A stretch of 64,000 bases of DNA from Paenibacillus physcomitrellae (GTDB lineage Bacteria > Bacillota > Bacilli > Paenibacillales > Paenibacillaceae): contig NZ_CP022584.1 of the NCBI RefSeq assembly GCF_002240225.1, forward strand, positions 868,001 through 932,000. Reading direction: 5' to 3'. Each line of letters begins with the position of its first letter. Positions within the stretch are counted from its first letter, which is position 1. Shown piece by piece: positions 50,042 through 58,031 of this stretch. The position numbers and the translations under genes were made by a program. The notes beneath the pieces were generated by a model, which was not told the DNA's origin, did not search any database, and worked only from the letters and a program-made list of their open reading frames with translations.

Positions 50042-50610
50042 TGGACGCCTCCACTTTCGCCAAACTGCAGAACATCCAGCTCAAAGCCTTGTCTGCAATG
50101 ATTCAGCGACATCAGAAAATAAGGAAACGCATGGGCGTCAATCATTTGAAGCACCTCTCTGGCGGTTTGTGTGGCCAGCTCATAATCACGCTGCGTAATC
50201 ACTTTCCGTCCCAGAGCATCATCCAGCTCATCCTGATCCAGCAGGAACACTTCCCCGTTCCGGAGCACGACAATATCCAGATACAGATCGTCAAACCATG
50301 GCACTCCCTGATCCGTAACGCCTTGATTCTTACATATATCAATATACCATTCCACTATTTCATCCCGGTCATCAAACATCGCCGTTATAATATAATGCGC
50401 GTCTTTGGGGTAATACTGCAGCCAGGAATAACCTTTGTCGGCAATACGGAAGGTATGCCTTCCATAGGTCTTCCAAAGAGGTTCTCTCAGCGCCTCAATA
50501 CCGTATAACGTAATGTATCCGGAGAAATAGGGATTCTCTACATACCGTGAAGCAAACTTGCGCTGTGTGACGCGCCTCCAGTTCGCGCGGTCTCCGAATT
50601 TTCGTTTCAT
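50038..50610 (-). CDS. Nucleoside tri/diphosphate phosphatase, NtdP/DUF402 family
   Basis: 190 residues starting MKRKFGDRANWRRVTQRKF, with AAAGGGTC upstream; an earlier ATG 20 codons before lacks such a site. The DUF402 core holds GYSWLQYYPKDAHYIITAMFDDRDEIVEWYIDICK, then VPWFDDLYLDIVVLRNGEVFLLDQDELDDAL, whose Asp and Glu residues bind divalent metal. The N-terminal Lys/Arg-rich segment and the Tyr-Trp motifs match B. subtilis YgaC and S. aureus NtdP. In the latter, NTP and NDP hydrolysis has been reported. It heads a two-gene unit with the DUF218 protein. Confidence 0.87.
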   Translation of the reverse strand: MKRKFGDRANWRRVTQRKFASRYVENPYFSGYITLYGIEALREPLWKTYGRHTFRIADKGYSWLQYYPKDAHYIITAMFDDRDEIVEWYIDICKNQGVTDQGVPWFDDLYLDIVVLRNGEVFLLDQDELDDALGRKVITQRDYELATQTAREVLQMIDAHAFPYFLMSLNHCRQGFELDVLQFGESGGVQ

Positions 50611-50729
50611 GGTCAAGACCCTTTCAAAGCGTATTAAGATCAGCTTATCACATTTAACAGCCAGTCTCAAAAAGGGATATCACGATCAGCTAAAAATAAT
50701 CCCTGAAATATGTATCTTAATTCATTTAT

Positions 50730-50766
50730 AAAAAACAAGCAGGGACACGAAGCCCCTGCTTGTTAC
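50730..50766 (-). terminator. Terminator of the penicillin-binding protein gene
   Basis: AACAAGCAGGG pairs with CCCTGCTTGTT around ACACGAAGC. A run of six T follows when read leftward. It lies about 70 bases past the stop at 50838. Confidence 0.88.
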
Positions 50767-50837
50767 TATAGACTGCGCGCCCGCATTCAAAAAGGCGCCT
50801 CACGAACGGCCAATCAACAAGCTGCAGCTTTGCAGGT

Positions 50838-53465
50838 TTATGGATTCCCAGGTGGATCCGAAACCGAGCCTGTGGCTGTTCCTGTAGCTGTGCCTTGGTC
50901 CGGGTTAACCGGCATCCCGGTTCCCTGTCCGCTCAGTCCATTATCCTGGCCACTGCCTTGCCCCGGTTCGAAAGAAGGATTCCCTCTTCCGCCGCCGCGT
51001 CCAGGCGTGTTCGTAGCAGGAGGCTCAGCCTGACCTTGATCTTCGCCCTGCTCCTCGTTTCCGCCATTATCCGTTTGACCAGGTTCTCCAGACTGCACTG
51101 GCGGAGGCGTAAATTCGCCGTCTGACGGCTGTCCCGGCCAGCCGCTCTCATCCGGAGCACTTTCATCAGGACTTGGTTCCTCAGAAGCTGGCAGCTCTTC
51201 CTTCGGCACATCAACTTCTACTTTATTGGAAGCTTCGCTTTCCTGATCACTGTTCTTATCATAATAAGTTACATAATATTGATAAGTCGTTCCAGGCACT
51301 ACGCTCAAATCTTCGGCATCCGTCGTAAGCACGCTCATCAGCAGAGAGAAATCCTGCTCCTCCGAGGCCTTACGGTAAATACGGTACTCTCCTCCGTCTG
51401 CCTGCTCTGCAGCTGGGCTCCAGCTGAGTTTGACAGTTCCCGTGGAATTGTCGTAAGACCCGCTCAGATCAGTAATGCCCTGCGGAGCGCTTTCTGATGG
51501 TTCCGGAGTAGACTGCGTTAAATTATCCGGCGCCTCGAAATCCTTAATCGGCACGCCTTCAAGCGCTTCTTTCATAACCGTGCTGAACAGCTTGGCAGCC
51601 TCGCCGCTGCTGCCTTTCAGCAGGTGATTCTTATCCGGCTTGTCATAGCCCATCCAGACGGCCGCCGTCCATTCCGGCGTATAGCCGACGAACCAGGCGT
51701 CCCGGTTTCGGCTGCTGCCGGAGATGCCGCTTTGCGTTGTACCGGTTTTACCGGCGAGCGGCCGGTCGCCGAGTTTGGCGTTTTTACCCGTACCATCCGA
51801 AATAACGTCCTGCATCATTTTGGTCATGTAATAAGCCGTATCGGAGCTAAGCACTTTCTTCTGCTCCGGATTGCCATGCTGGTACACAACCGTTCCTTCC
51901 TGATTAACCACCTGTTTAATGGAATAAGGGTCGTTGTAACGACCTTCATTGCCAAATACACTGTAGGCGGCAGCCATCTCTTTGACTGTGGTTCCTTGAG
52001 TCAAACCGCCAAGAGCAATGGCCAGGTTGTTATCATTTTTATCTAGCTTGATTCCCATCTTCTCCGCATAAGAAATTCCCGTCTTGACACCGATCTGGTT
52101 CAGCAACCATACGGCAGGGATATTTTCCGATTTCGTAATCGCTTCGGTCATCCCGATGGTCTTGGAATATCCGTGCAGATTGGTTGGACAATAATCGCTG
52201 AAACACTGCTTCTCATTGCTGAGCTCGGAATCCATCGTAAACTTGCCGCTCTCCAAAGCAGGAGCATAAGCAACAATAGGTTTAAACGCCGAACCCGGCT
52301 GTCTGCGGCTGTTAATACGGCTGAAGCCTTTGCGTTCGTAGTCACGTCCGCCGAGCAAGGCCAAAATGCTGCCATTCTCATGGTTCATGATCATCATAGC
52401 CGCTTGAACCGGCTGATCATCAACACTTTTCTCAAACAGATCGTCATCGGCAAAAGCCTTCTCTACTGCCTTCTGGGCTTGGGCATCCATTGTGGTATAA
52501 ATTTTATACCCGCCGCGCACCAGATCATCTTCGGTAAGATCCGGCATCACGTCTTCGGCTTCATCCATCACATAGTCAATAAATGCCGGATATTTCTGCT
52601 GCTGGGCTGGCGGCTGATAATCATAAACCACGGTTTTGGCCTGATCCCGCTGTTCGGCGGTAATCAGCCCCTGCTCATACATCAAATCCAGCACAACCGC
52701 CCGGCGGGCCGTCGATGCTTCCGGATGACGGAGCGGATTATAAGCCGACGGTCCCTTCGGCATCGCAGCCAGGGTGGCCATCTGCCAAATTTCAAGTTTG
52801 TTCAGATCGGAAATTCCGAAATATTTCTCGGACGCGGCTTTAATGCCGTACGTTGTCCCCCCGAAATTGATCCGGTTCAAATACATTGTCAGGATTTCAT
52901 CCTTGGAAAGCTGCCGCTCAAGCGCCATCGCAATCGACATTTCAGTCGCTTTCCGGAAGAACGTTTTGTCCCGGGTCAGAAAAATATTTTTGGCCAGCTG
53001 CTGGGTAATCGTACTTCCGCCTTCCACCATGCTGCGTGCCACAACGTCTTTAACGGCCGCGCGGCCGATCGACCAGAAGTCTACGCCGCTGTGTTCATAA
53101 AACCGTTTATCCTCTGTAGCCACAAAGGCCATCTTAAGCAGCTTCGGAATATCCTGGCTTTCGACCGGATCGCTGGTCTCAACGGACAATTCGCCCATTA
53201 ATTTCCCGCTGCGGTCAAATACCTGGGTCGGTCCGTTGACCACAAGCTTATCTCTATTCGCATCCAAAAGCTTCTCGCCGTTAACCGTAATGAACAGATA
53301 ACCAATAATTCCGCATATCACGGCTACTGCTATAGTGAAAAACGCCGTCCAAAAAATCATTCTGCCGTTCAGGCGTTTCTTTTTCTTCTTGCCCTTCGGC
53401 TGATCCGACATTTTGTCCGGCTTCTTATGGTTCCGTTCCATTCTCGACGGTCTGTCTGTCGGCAT
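50838..53465 (-). CDS. ponA: Class A penicillin-binding protein (PBP1A-type)
   Basis: Bifunctional peptidoglycan glycosyltransferase and transpeptidase, 875 residues. A Lys-rich cytoplasmic tail (residues 1-35) precedes the membrane helix (about 36-60). The glycosyltransferase domain has the catalytic E118 in ATEDKRFYEHSGVD, plus GGSTITQQLAKN and the LNRINFGGTTYGI segment. The transpeptidase domain has S392-AFK, S446-EN and K573-TG. A fibronectin type III domain follows (about 666-757; SYDNSTGTVKLSWSPA). The last about 115 residues are a Pro/Glu/Gly/Gln-rich disordered tail. The domain order matches B. subtilis PBP1. The gene symbol is by analogy. Confidence 0.93.
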   Translation of the reverse strand: MPTDRPSRMERNHKKPDKMSDQPKGKKKKKRLNGRMIFWTAFFTIAVAVICGIIGYLFITVNGEKLLDANRDKLVVNGPTQVFDRSGKLMGELSVETSDPVESQDIPKLLKMAFVATEDKRFYEHSGVDFWSIGRAAVKDVVARSMVEGGSTITQQLAKNIFLTRDKTFFRKATEMSIAMALERQLSKDEILTMYLNRINFGGTTYGIKAASEKYFGISDLNKLEIWQMATLAAMPKGPSAYNPLRHPEASTARRAVVLDLMYEQGLITAEQRDQAKTVVYDYQPPAQQQKYPAFIDYVMDEAEDVMPDLTEDDLVRGGYKIYTTMDAQAQKAVEKAFADDDLFEKSVDDQPVQAAMMIMNHENGSILALLGGRDYERKGFSRINSRRQPGSAFKPIVAYAPALESGKFTMDSELSNEKQCFSDYCPTNLHGYSKTIGMTEAITKSENIPAVWLLNQIGVKTGISYAEKMGIKLDKNDNNLAIALGGLTQGTTVKEMAAAYSVFGNEGRYNDPYSIKQVVNQEGTVVYQHGNPEQKKVLSSDTAYYMTKMMQDVISDGTGKNAKLGDRPLAGKTGTTQSGISGSSRNRDAWFVGYTPEWTAAVWMGYDKPDKNHLLKGSSGEAAKLFSTVMKEALEGVPIKDFEAPDNLTQSTPEPSESAPQGITDLSGSYDNSTGTVKLSWSPAAEQADGGEYRIYRKASEEQDFSLLMSVLTTDAEDLSVVPGTTYQYYVTYYDKNSDQESEASNKVEVDVPKEELPASEEPSPDESAPDESGWPGQPSDGEFTPPPVQSGEPGQTDNGGNEEQGEDQGQAEPPATNTPGRGGGRGNPSFEPGQGSGQDNGLSGQGTGMPVNPDQGTATGTATGSVSDPPGNP

Positions 53466-53504
53466 AACTTAATGACTCCCTTCCGTGCAAAACTTATTTC
53501 CTGC

Positions 53505-53538
53505 CCAAAGAAAAGAACAACCCTGGCAGGTTGCTCTA
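53505..53538 (-). terminator. Terminator downstream of hfq
   Basis: On the minus strand GAGCAACC pairs with GGTTGTTC (one G-U pair) around TGCCAG, then TTTTCTTT. It lies between hfq and the penicillin-binding protein gene. Confidence 0.75.
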
Positions 53539-53592
53539 TTCCGAGGCGCTATAATATTAACGTTATGGAAATGAAAAAGTTTCAAACGCGGT

Positions 53593-53826
53593 TTAGCCTT
53601 CCTGCTCCTGCATCAACGAAACGTTGCGCTGCGGCTGGAATGTAGAAATGGCATGCTTGTACACCATTTGCTGACGGCCATCGCTGTCGATGACAATCGT
53701 AAAGCTGTCAAACGCTTTAACTGTTCCTCTGATTTGGAAACCGTTAGTCAAAAAGACAGTAACCGGGATGCTCTCTTTGCGCAATTGGTTCAAGAACGTA
53801 TCTTGGATGTTTATGGACTTGTTCAT
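53593..53826 (-). CDS. hfq: RNA chaperone Hfq
   Basis: 77-residue Sm-like protein that forms hexamers and binds small RNAs and mRNAs. The Sm1 motif is [27 protein letters not shown], and the Sm2 motif is [13 protein letters not shown] with the YKH of the uridine-binding pocket. The N-terminal helix is [15 protein letters not shown] with the conserved Gln. The C-terminal tail is short, as in other Gram-positive Hfq. It lies 23 bp after miaA, the arrangement shared across many bacteria, and is followed by a terminator. Confidence 0.97.
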   Translation of the reverse strand: MNKSINIQDTFLNQLRKESIPVTVFLTNGFQIRGTVKAFDSFTIVIDSDGRQQMVYKHAISTFQPQRNVSLMQEQEG

Positions 53827-53849
53827 TACCGTACCCCCAATAGGATCAA

Positions 53850-54833
53850 TTAGTGTTTGTTGATATATTCAAGAGGAATCCCGAACTTTCCTGCTATTAT
53901 AGCACGGATCTCGGCCAAATGGTCCGGAAAGTTTTCACCCTGCGTCACATCGATCCAGTGAATGTCCTTCATGTGGCGAAACCAGGACAACTGGCGTTTG
54001 GCAAAATGACGGGTATCCCGCTTCAATTTGATAACGGCTTCTTCCAGAGGCAATCCATCCAGAAGATGCTCGGCAATCTCCTTATAACCGAGCCCTTGCA
54101 GGGACACTAAGTCCCGTGAATAGCCTTTGTCAAGCAGCGACTGTACCTCTTCCACCAAACCTTGTTCAAGCATCAGGTCGATCCGTTCCTCAATTCGTTT
54201 ATATAGCAATTGACGGTCCATTGTCAAACCGATGATGCATAAATGATAAGGGGAAATTTTCTGCTGGCCGGCCAGCTGGCTGGACAACGTCTGCCCGGTC
54301 AGATGATAGATTTCCAAAGCCCGGATCACCCGTCTTACATCATTCGGGTGCAGCTTGGCAGCTGATGCCGGGTCCACGGCGGCTAATTTCACATGCAGCG
54401 CTTCCGTTCCATGCTCATCGGCAAACCGCTGCTGCTCCTGCCTGAAAGCTTCATCCGCTTCGGCTTCCGAGAACTGATATTCGTAGCATACGGATTCCAC
54501 GTACAAGCCGGTCCCGCCAACGATAAACGGCAGATTGCCCCGGGATGTAATCGCCGGAATCAACTCCGCACAGGCGCTTTGAAAGCGGGCTACAGAGAAG
54601 GCATCATCCGGCTCCAGCACGTCGATCAGATGATGGGGAACCCCCTCCATTTCTTGCTCGCTAATTTTAGCTGTCCCAATATCCATACCACGGTAAACCT
54701 GCATTGAATCGCCGGAAATAATCTCACACGAAAAAGATTTGGCAAGCTCAATGCTTAGATTTGTTTTCCCGACCGCCGTAGGGCCGACCAGCACAAGCAG
54801 ATTAGGTTTATGTAAGCCTGATTCAGCGGTCAA
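53850..54833 (-). CDS. miaA: tRNA dimethylallyltransferase
   Basis: Adds a dimethylallyl group to A37 of tRNAs reading U-starting codons. The start is TTG (L-T-A-E-S) with GGAGTGA upstream, overlapping the methyltransferase gene by 11 bases. The 327 residues show the P-loop [17 protein letters not shown], the catalytic-site [18 protein letters not shown], the substrate loop [20 protein letters not shown], and [15 protein letters not shown]. The insertion domain follows, and tRNA-binding [19 protein letters not shown] lies near the C-terminus. It is followed by hfq, as usual. Confidence 0.96.
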   Translation of the reverse strand: MTAESGLHKPNLLVLVGPTAVGKTNLSIELAKSFSCEIISGDSMQVYRGMDIGTAKISEQEMEGVPHHLIDVLEPDDAFSVARFQSACAELIPAITSRGNLPFIVGGTGLYVESVCYEYQFSEAEADEAFRQEQQRFADEHGTEALHVKLAAVDPASAAKLHPNDVRRVIRALEIYHLTGQTLSSQLAGQQKISPYHLCIIGLTMDRQLLYKRIEERIDLMLEQGLVEEVQSLLDKGYSRDLVSLQGLGYKEIAEHLLDGLPLEEAVIKLKRDTRHFAKRQLSWFRHMKDIHWIDVTQGENFPDHLAEIRAIIAGKFGIPLEYINKH

Positions 54834-55605
54834 GATGCATCACTCCGTACGTAATTTTGGTGCGGTTTCGCTCCGGGATGGCAAATCCGAGACGTTCAAA
54901 TTCGCCGCTGTCCCTTTTCTCCTTCAGCACAACCGTCTTGCGGGCCACCCGTCTTGCTTCCTCTATCGCAGCGTGCGACAACGGTTCGCCATTGGCATAC
55001 GCTCTGAGCGGGGAGATTGAGGACGACTCCAGCGTCGGATCCCGGAACATCGGATCAAAATAGACGATGTCCGCACTCTTGTCCGGTAGCGCCTTGAGAC
55101 CTGCCAGATGATCTGTATGGCGGACCTCGATCCGCTTCAGCGCTTCGTTAAACGCTTCGACCTTGGCCCGGTAGGTCCGCAGCCCTTCTTTGAGCAGCAT
55201 ATACAGGGGAAAAGAGCTTTCCAGTGCGATTACACGTCCCTGATCGCCTGTACCCACCGCGAACATCATCGCATCGGCTCCAAGACCCGCCGTACAATCG
55301 ACGATGACATCGCCCAGCGCAACACAGGCGGCCTCAAGCATCAAATCCTTCTCGCCTTTGAGCACCCGCTTGGCGCGGACGTAGGACATGCTGGGGTGAA
55401 AGTCCATCGGCCGCTCCGCTTCTCCGGCCAGCCTGACCCCGTTCTCCAGTATAACCAGGATGTCCTTATCTCCGCAGCGGGCTCTTAGCTCGTCCAGCGA
55501 ACGGCCTGATCTGCGGACATATAAAGCCCCTTGTTCAGCTTCTGCCAGCTCCTTGGCTCGCATTACCGTCTTCGGAGATTCATGCTCTCCGGTTGTAATT
55601 ATCAA
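54823..55605 (-). CDS. RsmJ-like class I methyltransferase
   Basis: About 260 residues. The likely start is a TTG at 55605, placed 7 bases after GGAGGG; a GTG 8 codons earlier precedes that site. The Rossmann motif I is VIVDCTAGLGADAMMFAVGTG, motif II RVIALESSFPLYMLLKEGLR. The catalytic region is IVYFDPMFRDPTLESSSISPLRAYANGEPLSHAAIEEARRVARKTVVLKEKRDS. This DPMFP-like motif plus acidic strand is typical of RsmJ (16S rRNA m2G1516) and its Firmicute relatives such as YpiP. The N-terminal about 80 residues are a small alpha/beta extension. Translation is probably coupled with miaA. Confidence 0.85.
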   Translation of the reverse strand: MIITTGEHESPKTVMRAKELAEAEQGALYVRRSGRSLDELRARCGDKDILVILENGVRLAGEAERPMDFHPSMSYVRAKRVLKGEKDLMLEAACVALGDVIVDCTAGLGADAMMFAVGTGDQGRVIALESSFPLYMLLKEGLRTYRAKVEAFNEALKRIEVRHTDHLAGLKALPDKSADIVYFDPMFRDPTLESSSISPLRAYANGEPLSHAAIEEARRVARKTVVLKEKRDSGEFERLGFAIPERNRTKITYGVMHLDR

Positions 55606-55619
55606 AATGATACCCTCCA

Positions 55620-55730
55620 GTTGCAACACTCAGTCAATCCATAATTAAAAACATTCAAATTGCTCAATTTACATTACTCGCTTGGTCATTTACATACTAA
55701 CTTGAAAAATTATTTAGCTCGCTTAGCTAA
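55620..55730. repeat. Degenerate repeats between mutL and the methyltransferase gene
   Basis: A/T-rich stretch with repeated words: ACTCGCTTGG (near 55676), GCTCGCTTAG (near 55714), then AACTCGCTTGAA in the end of mutL. AATTGCTCAATTTACATTA and TCATTTACATACTAACTTG are also loosely alike. There is no gene or clear terminator. Confidence 0.45.
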
Positions 55731-57911
55731 TCACATAACTCGCTTGAACAGCTTCTCCAGATCATAGCTGGTGAAGGAGACTACAATCGGCCGGCCGTGC
55801 GGGCACGTATAAGGCTGACGGCAAGCAGCAAGCCGCTTGAGCAGCGTGTTCGCTTCATCCTCTGTGAGCTTCTGGTTGGCTTTGATCGAAGCTTTGCAGG
55901 AGACGAGGATCGAAGATTTCTCTCTCAGCTTAGCCAAATCAATCGTACGTTCGTTCAGCACCCATTCGGCCATTTCTTCCACAAGAGCAGCTTCTTCGCC
56001 CTGCGGAAACCAATACGGCAGAGAAACGACACGGAAGGTCTGGCCGCCAAAATGCTCCAGCACAACGCCGACCTGCTCAAACCAATGCAGTCTTTCTTTC
56101 AGCTTGGCGCTTTCAGACGGCGTAAACTCAACCGTAATCGGCAGAAGCAGCTCCTGCGAAGCATCAGCAGGCGCTCCAAACTTCTCATAGAAATATTCAT
56201 AATTGACCCGTTCGTGAGCCGCATGCTGGTCAATCAAATATAGCCCCGTATCGTTGTTGGCTATCAAGTAGGTGCCATGATGCTGTCCGATATAGGTCAG
56301 CTCCGGGAAGGCCGGCAGCCCCGCCGATTCTGCAGGGGATTCATACAGCCGACCGGCTGAAGCCGGAACAGCGGCATTTCGATTCATGGAACTGGCAAAG
56401 CCTGCTCCCCCTCCGCCTGTTCCCCGGTTCTGGGCCGCTCCAGCCGCAGGCCGCGCAGCGGCCCCCGAATCCGGCCGCCCTATACGGCCTGAGGCGTCCA
56501 GTTGGCTTGAACCGGCCCCTGTGCCTGAATAATCGGCATAAGGCCGTGCTGCCGCTGCTTGCTCACGTACAAGCTCGCCGGTGCGGACCGGCGGATCGCT
56601 CTCCGCATACAAACCAGTTTCCGCTTGCGGCGCACCGGCTTGAGCCGCTTCTCCGGATAAACCGGATGCCTGTGTCACCGATTCTGCAGATCCAATTTGC
56701 TGTTCGGAAGGCTTGGCTTCCTTCGGATCTCCTTGAGGATCGAAACCAGCCCGCTTCACAGCGTTGTTGTCAGCCTGTCCAGTTCCATTCAGAATCCCGG
56801 TTCCAGCCCCCGCTGTTACATCCAAAGGCTGTGCAGGAGGGGCCGAGAAATGGAACTGCTCCTGAATGATGGAGCTGCTGCTGCCTCTGCTGATCTTCTG
56901 TTTGACGACCTGTGGAATCAGCACCTCTTGAGACAACGTCTCTTTAATGGCTGCTTCGACAAAAGCGGTCAGCTCAGCCTCTTTGCTGAACCTTACTTCC
57001 AGCTTGGCCGGATGCACATTGACGTCTACCAGTGAAGGATGCATTTGAAGCTCCAGCACCAGGAGCGGATACCGTCCAATAGGCAAAAGGGTATGGTAAG
57101 CCCGCATGATCGCCTGCTGCAAAGCCGGATTGCGAATAAACCGGCCATTTACAATGGTCGACATGCCCGCCCGGTTGGATCTGGTCAGCTCGGGACGCCC
57201 GATATATCCGGTAATTTTGTAGTCGGGATCTTCGGCGGAGATGCTTAGCATGCTTTTGGCCGCATTATTCCCGTAAATAGAGGCAATAACCTGCAGCAAA
57301 TCTCCATTTCCCTGCGTCTGAAGCAGCAGGTTTGCGTTATGCCGCAGCACAAAGCCGATCTCCGGGTGAGCCAGCGCCTGCCGGTAAACAACGTCCGAAA
57401 TATGCCCCAGCTCGGTTTGAATCGTCTTCATATATTTCAGCCTTGCCGGAGTGTTGTAAAATAATTCCTTCACCGTTATATCCGTTCCCTGCGGTGCCGG
57501 GGCGTCTTCAGCAGATTTCAGGCTGCCGCCTTCAATCACCACCTGCCGGCCAAGCCCGCTGTCACTGTTGGCGGTAAGCAATTTAACCTTGGCTACCGCC
57601 GCAATACTCGGCAGCGCCTCCCCCCGGAAACCTAACGTCCGGATCTGGTACAGATCACGGCTGCTGCTCAGCTTGCTGGTAGCATGGCGGTAAAAGGCCG
57701 TCTCGCAATCCTCCGGATCGATCCCCGAACCATTATCGGTAATCCGGATGCTGTCCAGCCCGCCTTCCTCGACGCTGACCTCAATCTTTGTCGCCCCAGC
57801 ATCTATGGAGTTCTCAATCAACTCTTTGATAACGGACGCAGGACGCTCGACCACTTCGCCAGCGGCGATCTGGTTGGCAATATGCTCGTCCAGTACTTGT
57901 ATTTTCCCCAT
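55731..57911 (-). CDS. mutL: DNA mismatch repair protein MutL
   Basis: Works with MutS and nicks the new strand. The start MGKIQVLDEHIANQIAAGEVV has GGAGGTG upstream; a GTG four codons earlier overlaps it. The N-terminal ATPase (1-330) has ASVIKELIENSIDAGA, ITDNGSGI and TLGFRGEALPSIAAV. The linker (about 335-525) is long, Ala/Gly/Gln-rich and poorly conserved. The C-terminal domain has the endonuclease metal motif DQHAAHERVNYEYF starting near residue 561, ACR of AACRQPYTCP, and CPHGRP, which are the signs of nicking-competent MutL in hosts without MutH. It lies 120 bp after mutS in the same direction. Confidence 0.97.
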   Translation of the reverse strand: MGKIQVLDEHIANQIAAGEVVERPASVIKELIENSIDAGATKIEVSVEEGGLDSIRITDNGSGIDPEDCETAFYRHATSKLSSSRDLYQIRTLGFRGEALPSIAAVAKVKLLTANSDSGLGRQVVIEGGSLKSAEDAPAPQGTDITVKELFYNTPARLKYMKTIQTELGHISDVVYRQALAHPEIGFVLRHNANLLLQTQGNGDLLQVIASIYGNNAAKSMLSISAEDPDYKITGYIGRPELTRSNRAGMSTIVNGRFIRNPALQQAIMRAYHTLLPIGRYPLLVLELQMHPSLVDVNVHPAKLEVRFSKEAELTAFVEAAIKETLSQEVLIPQVVKQKISRGSSSSIIQEQFHFSAPPAQPLDVTAGAGTGILNGTGQADNNAVKRAGFDPQGDPKEAKPSEQQIGSAESVTQASGLSGEAAQAGAPQAETGLYAESDPPVRTGELVREQAAAARPYADYSGTGAGSSQLDASGRIGRPDSGAAARPAAGAAQNRGTGGGGAGFASSMNRNAAVPASAGRLYESPAESAGLPAFPELTYIGQHHGTYLIANNDTGLYLIDQHAAHERVNYEYFYEKFGAPADASQELLLPITVEFTPSESAKLKERLHWFEQVGVVLEHFGGQTFRVVSLPYWFPQGEEAALVEEMAEWVLNERTIDLAKLREKSSILVSCKASIKANQKLTEDEANTLLKRLAACRQPYTCPHGRPIVVSFTSYDLEKLFKRVM

Positions 57912-57961
57912 TACAATCTTCACCTCCGCAAGTCAAATCCGGTTTACAACGTATTCATAAT

Positions 57962-58012
57962 TTGCCAGTAATAAGTTGACTGCAATAACTTAACTGCAAT
58001 AAGTTACTTGCC
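57962..58012. repeat. Near-direct repeats between mutS and mutL
   Basis: GTAATAAGTTGACTGCAATAACTTAACTGC continues AATAAGTTACTTGCC. The unit (G/A)ACTGCAATAA(C/G)TT occurs twice, with partial copies on each side. Intergenic, no gene. Confidence 0.6.
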
Positions 58013-58031
58013 AAAAATATACCCGCCAGAC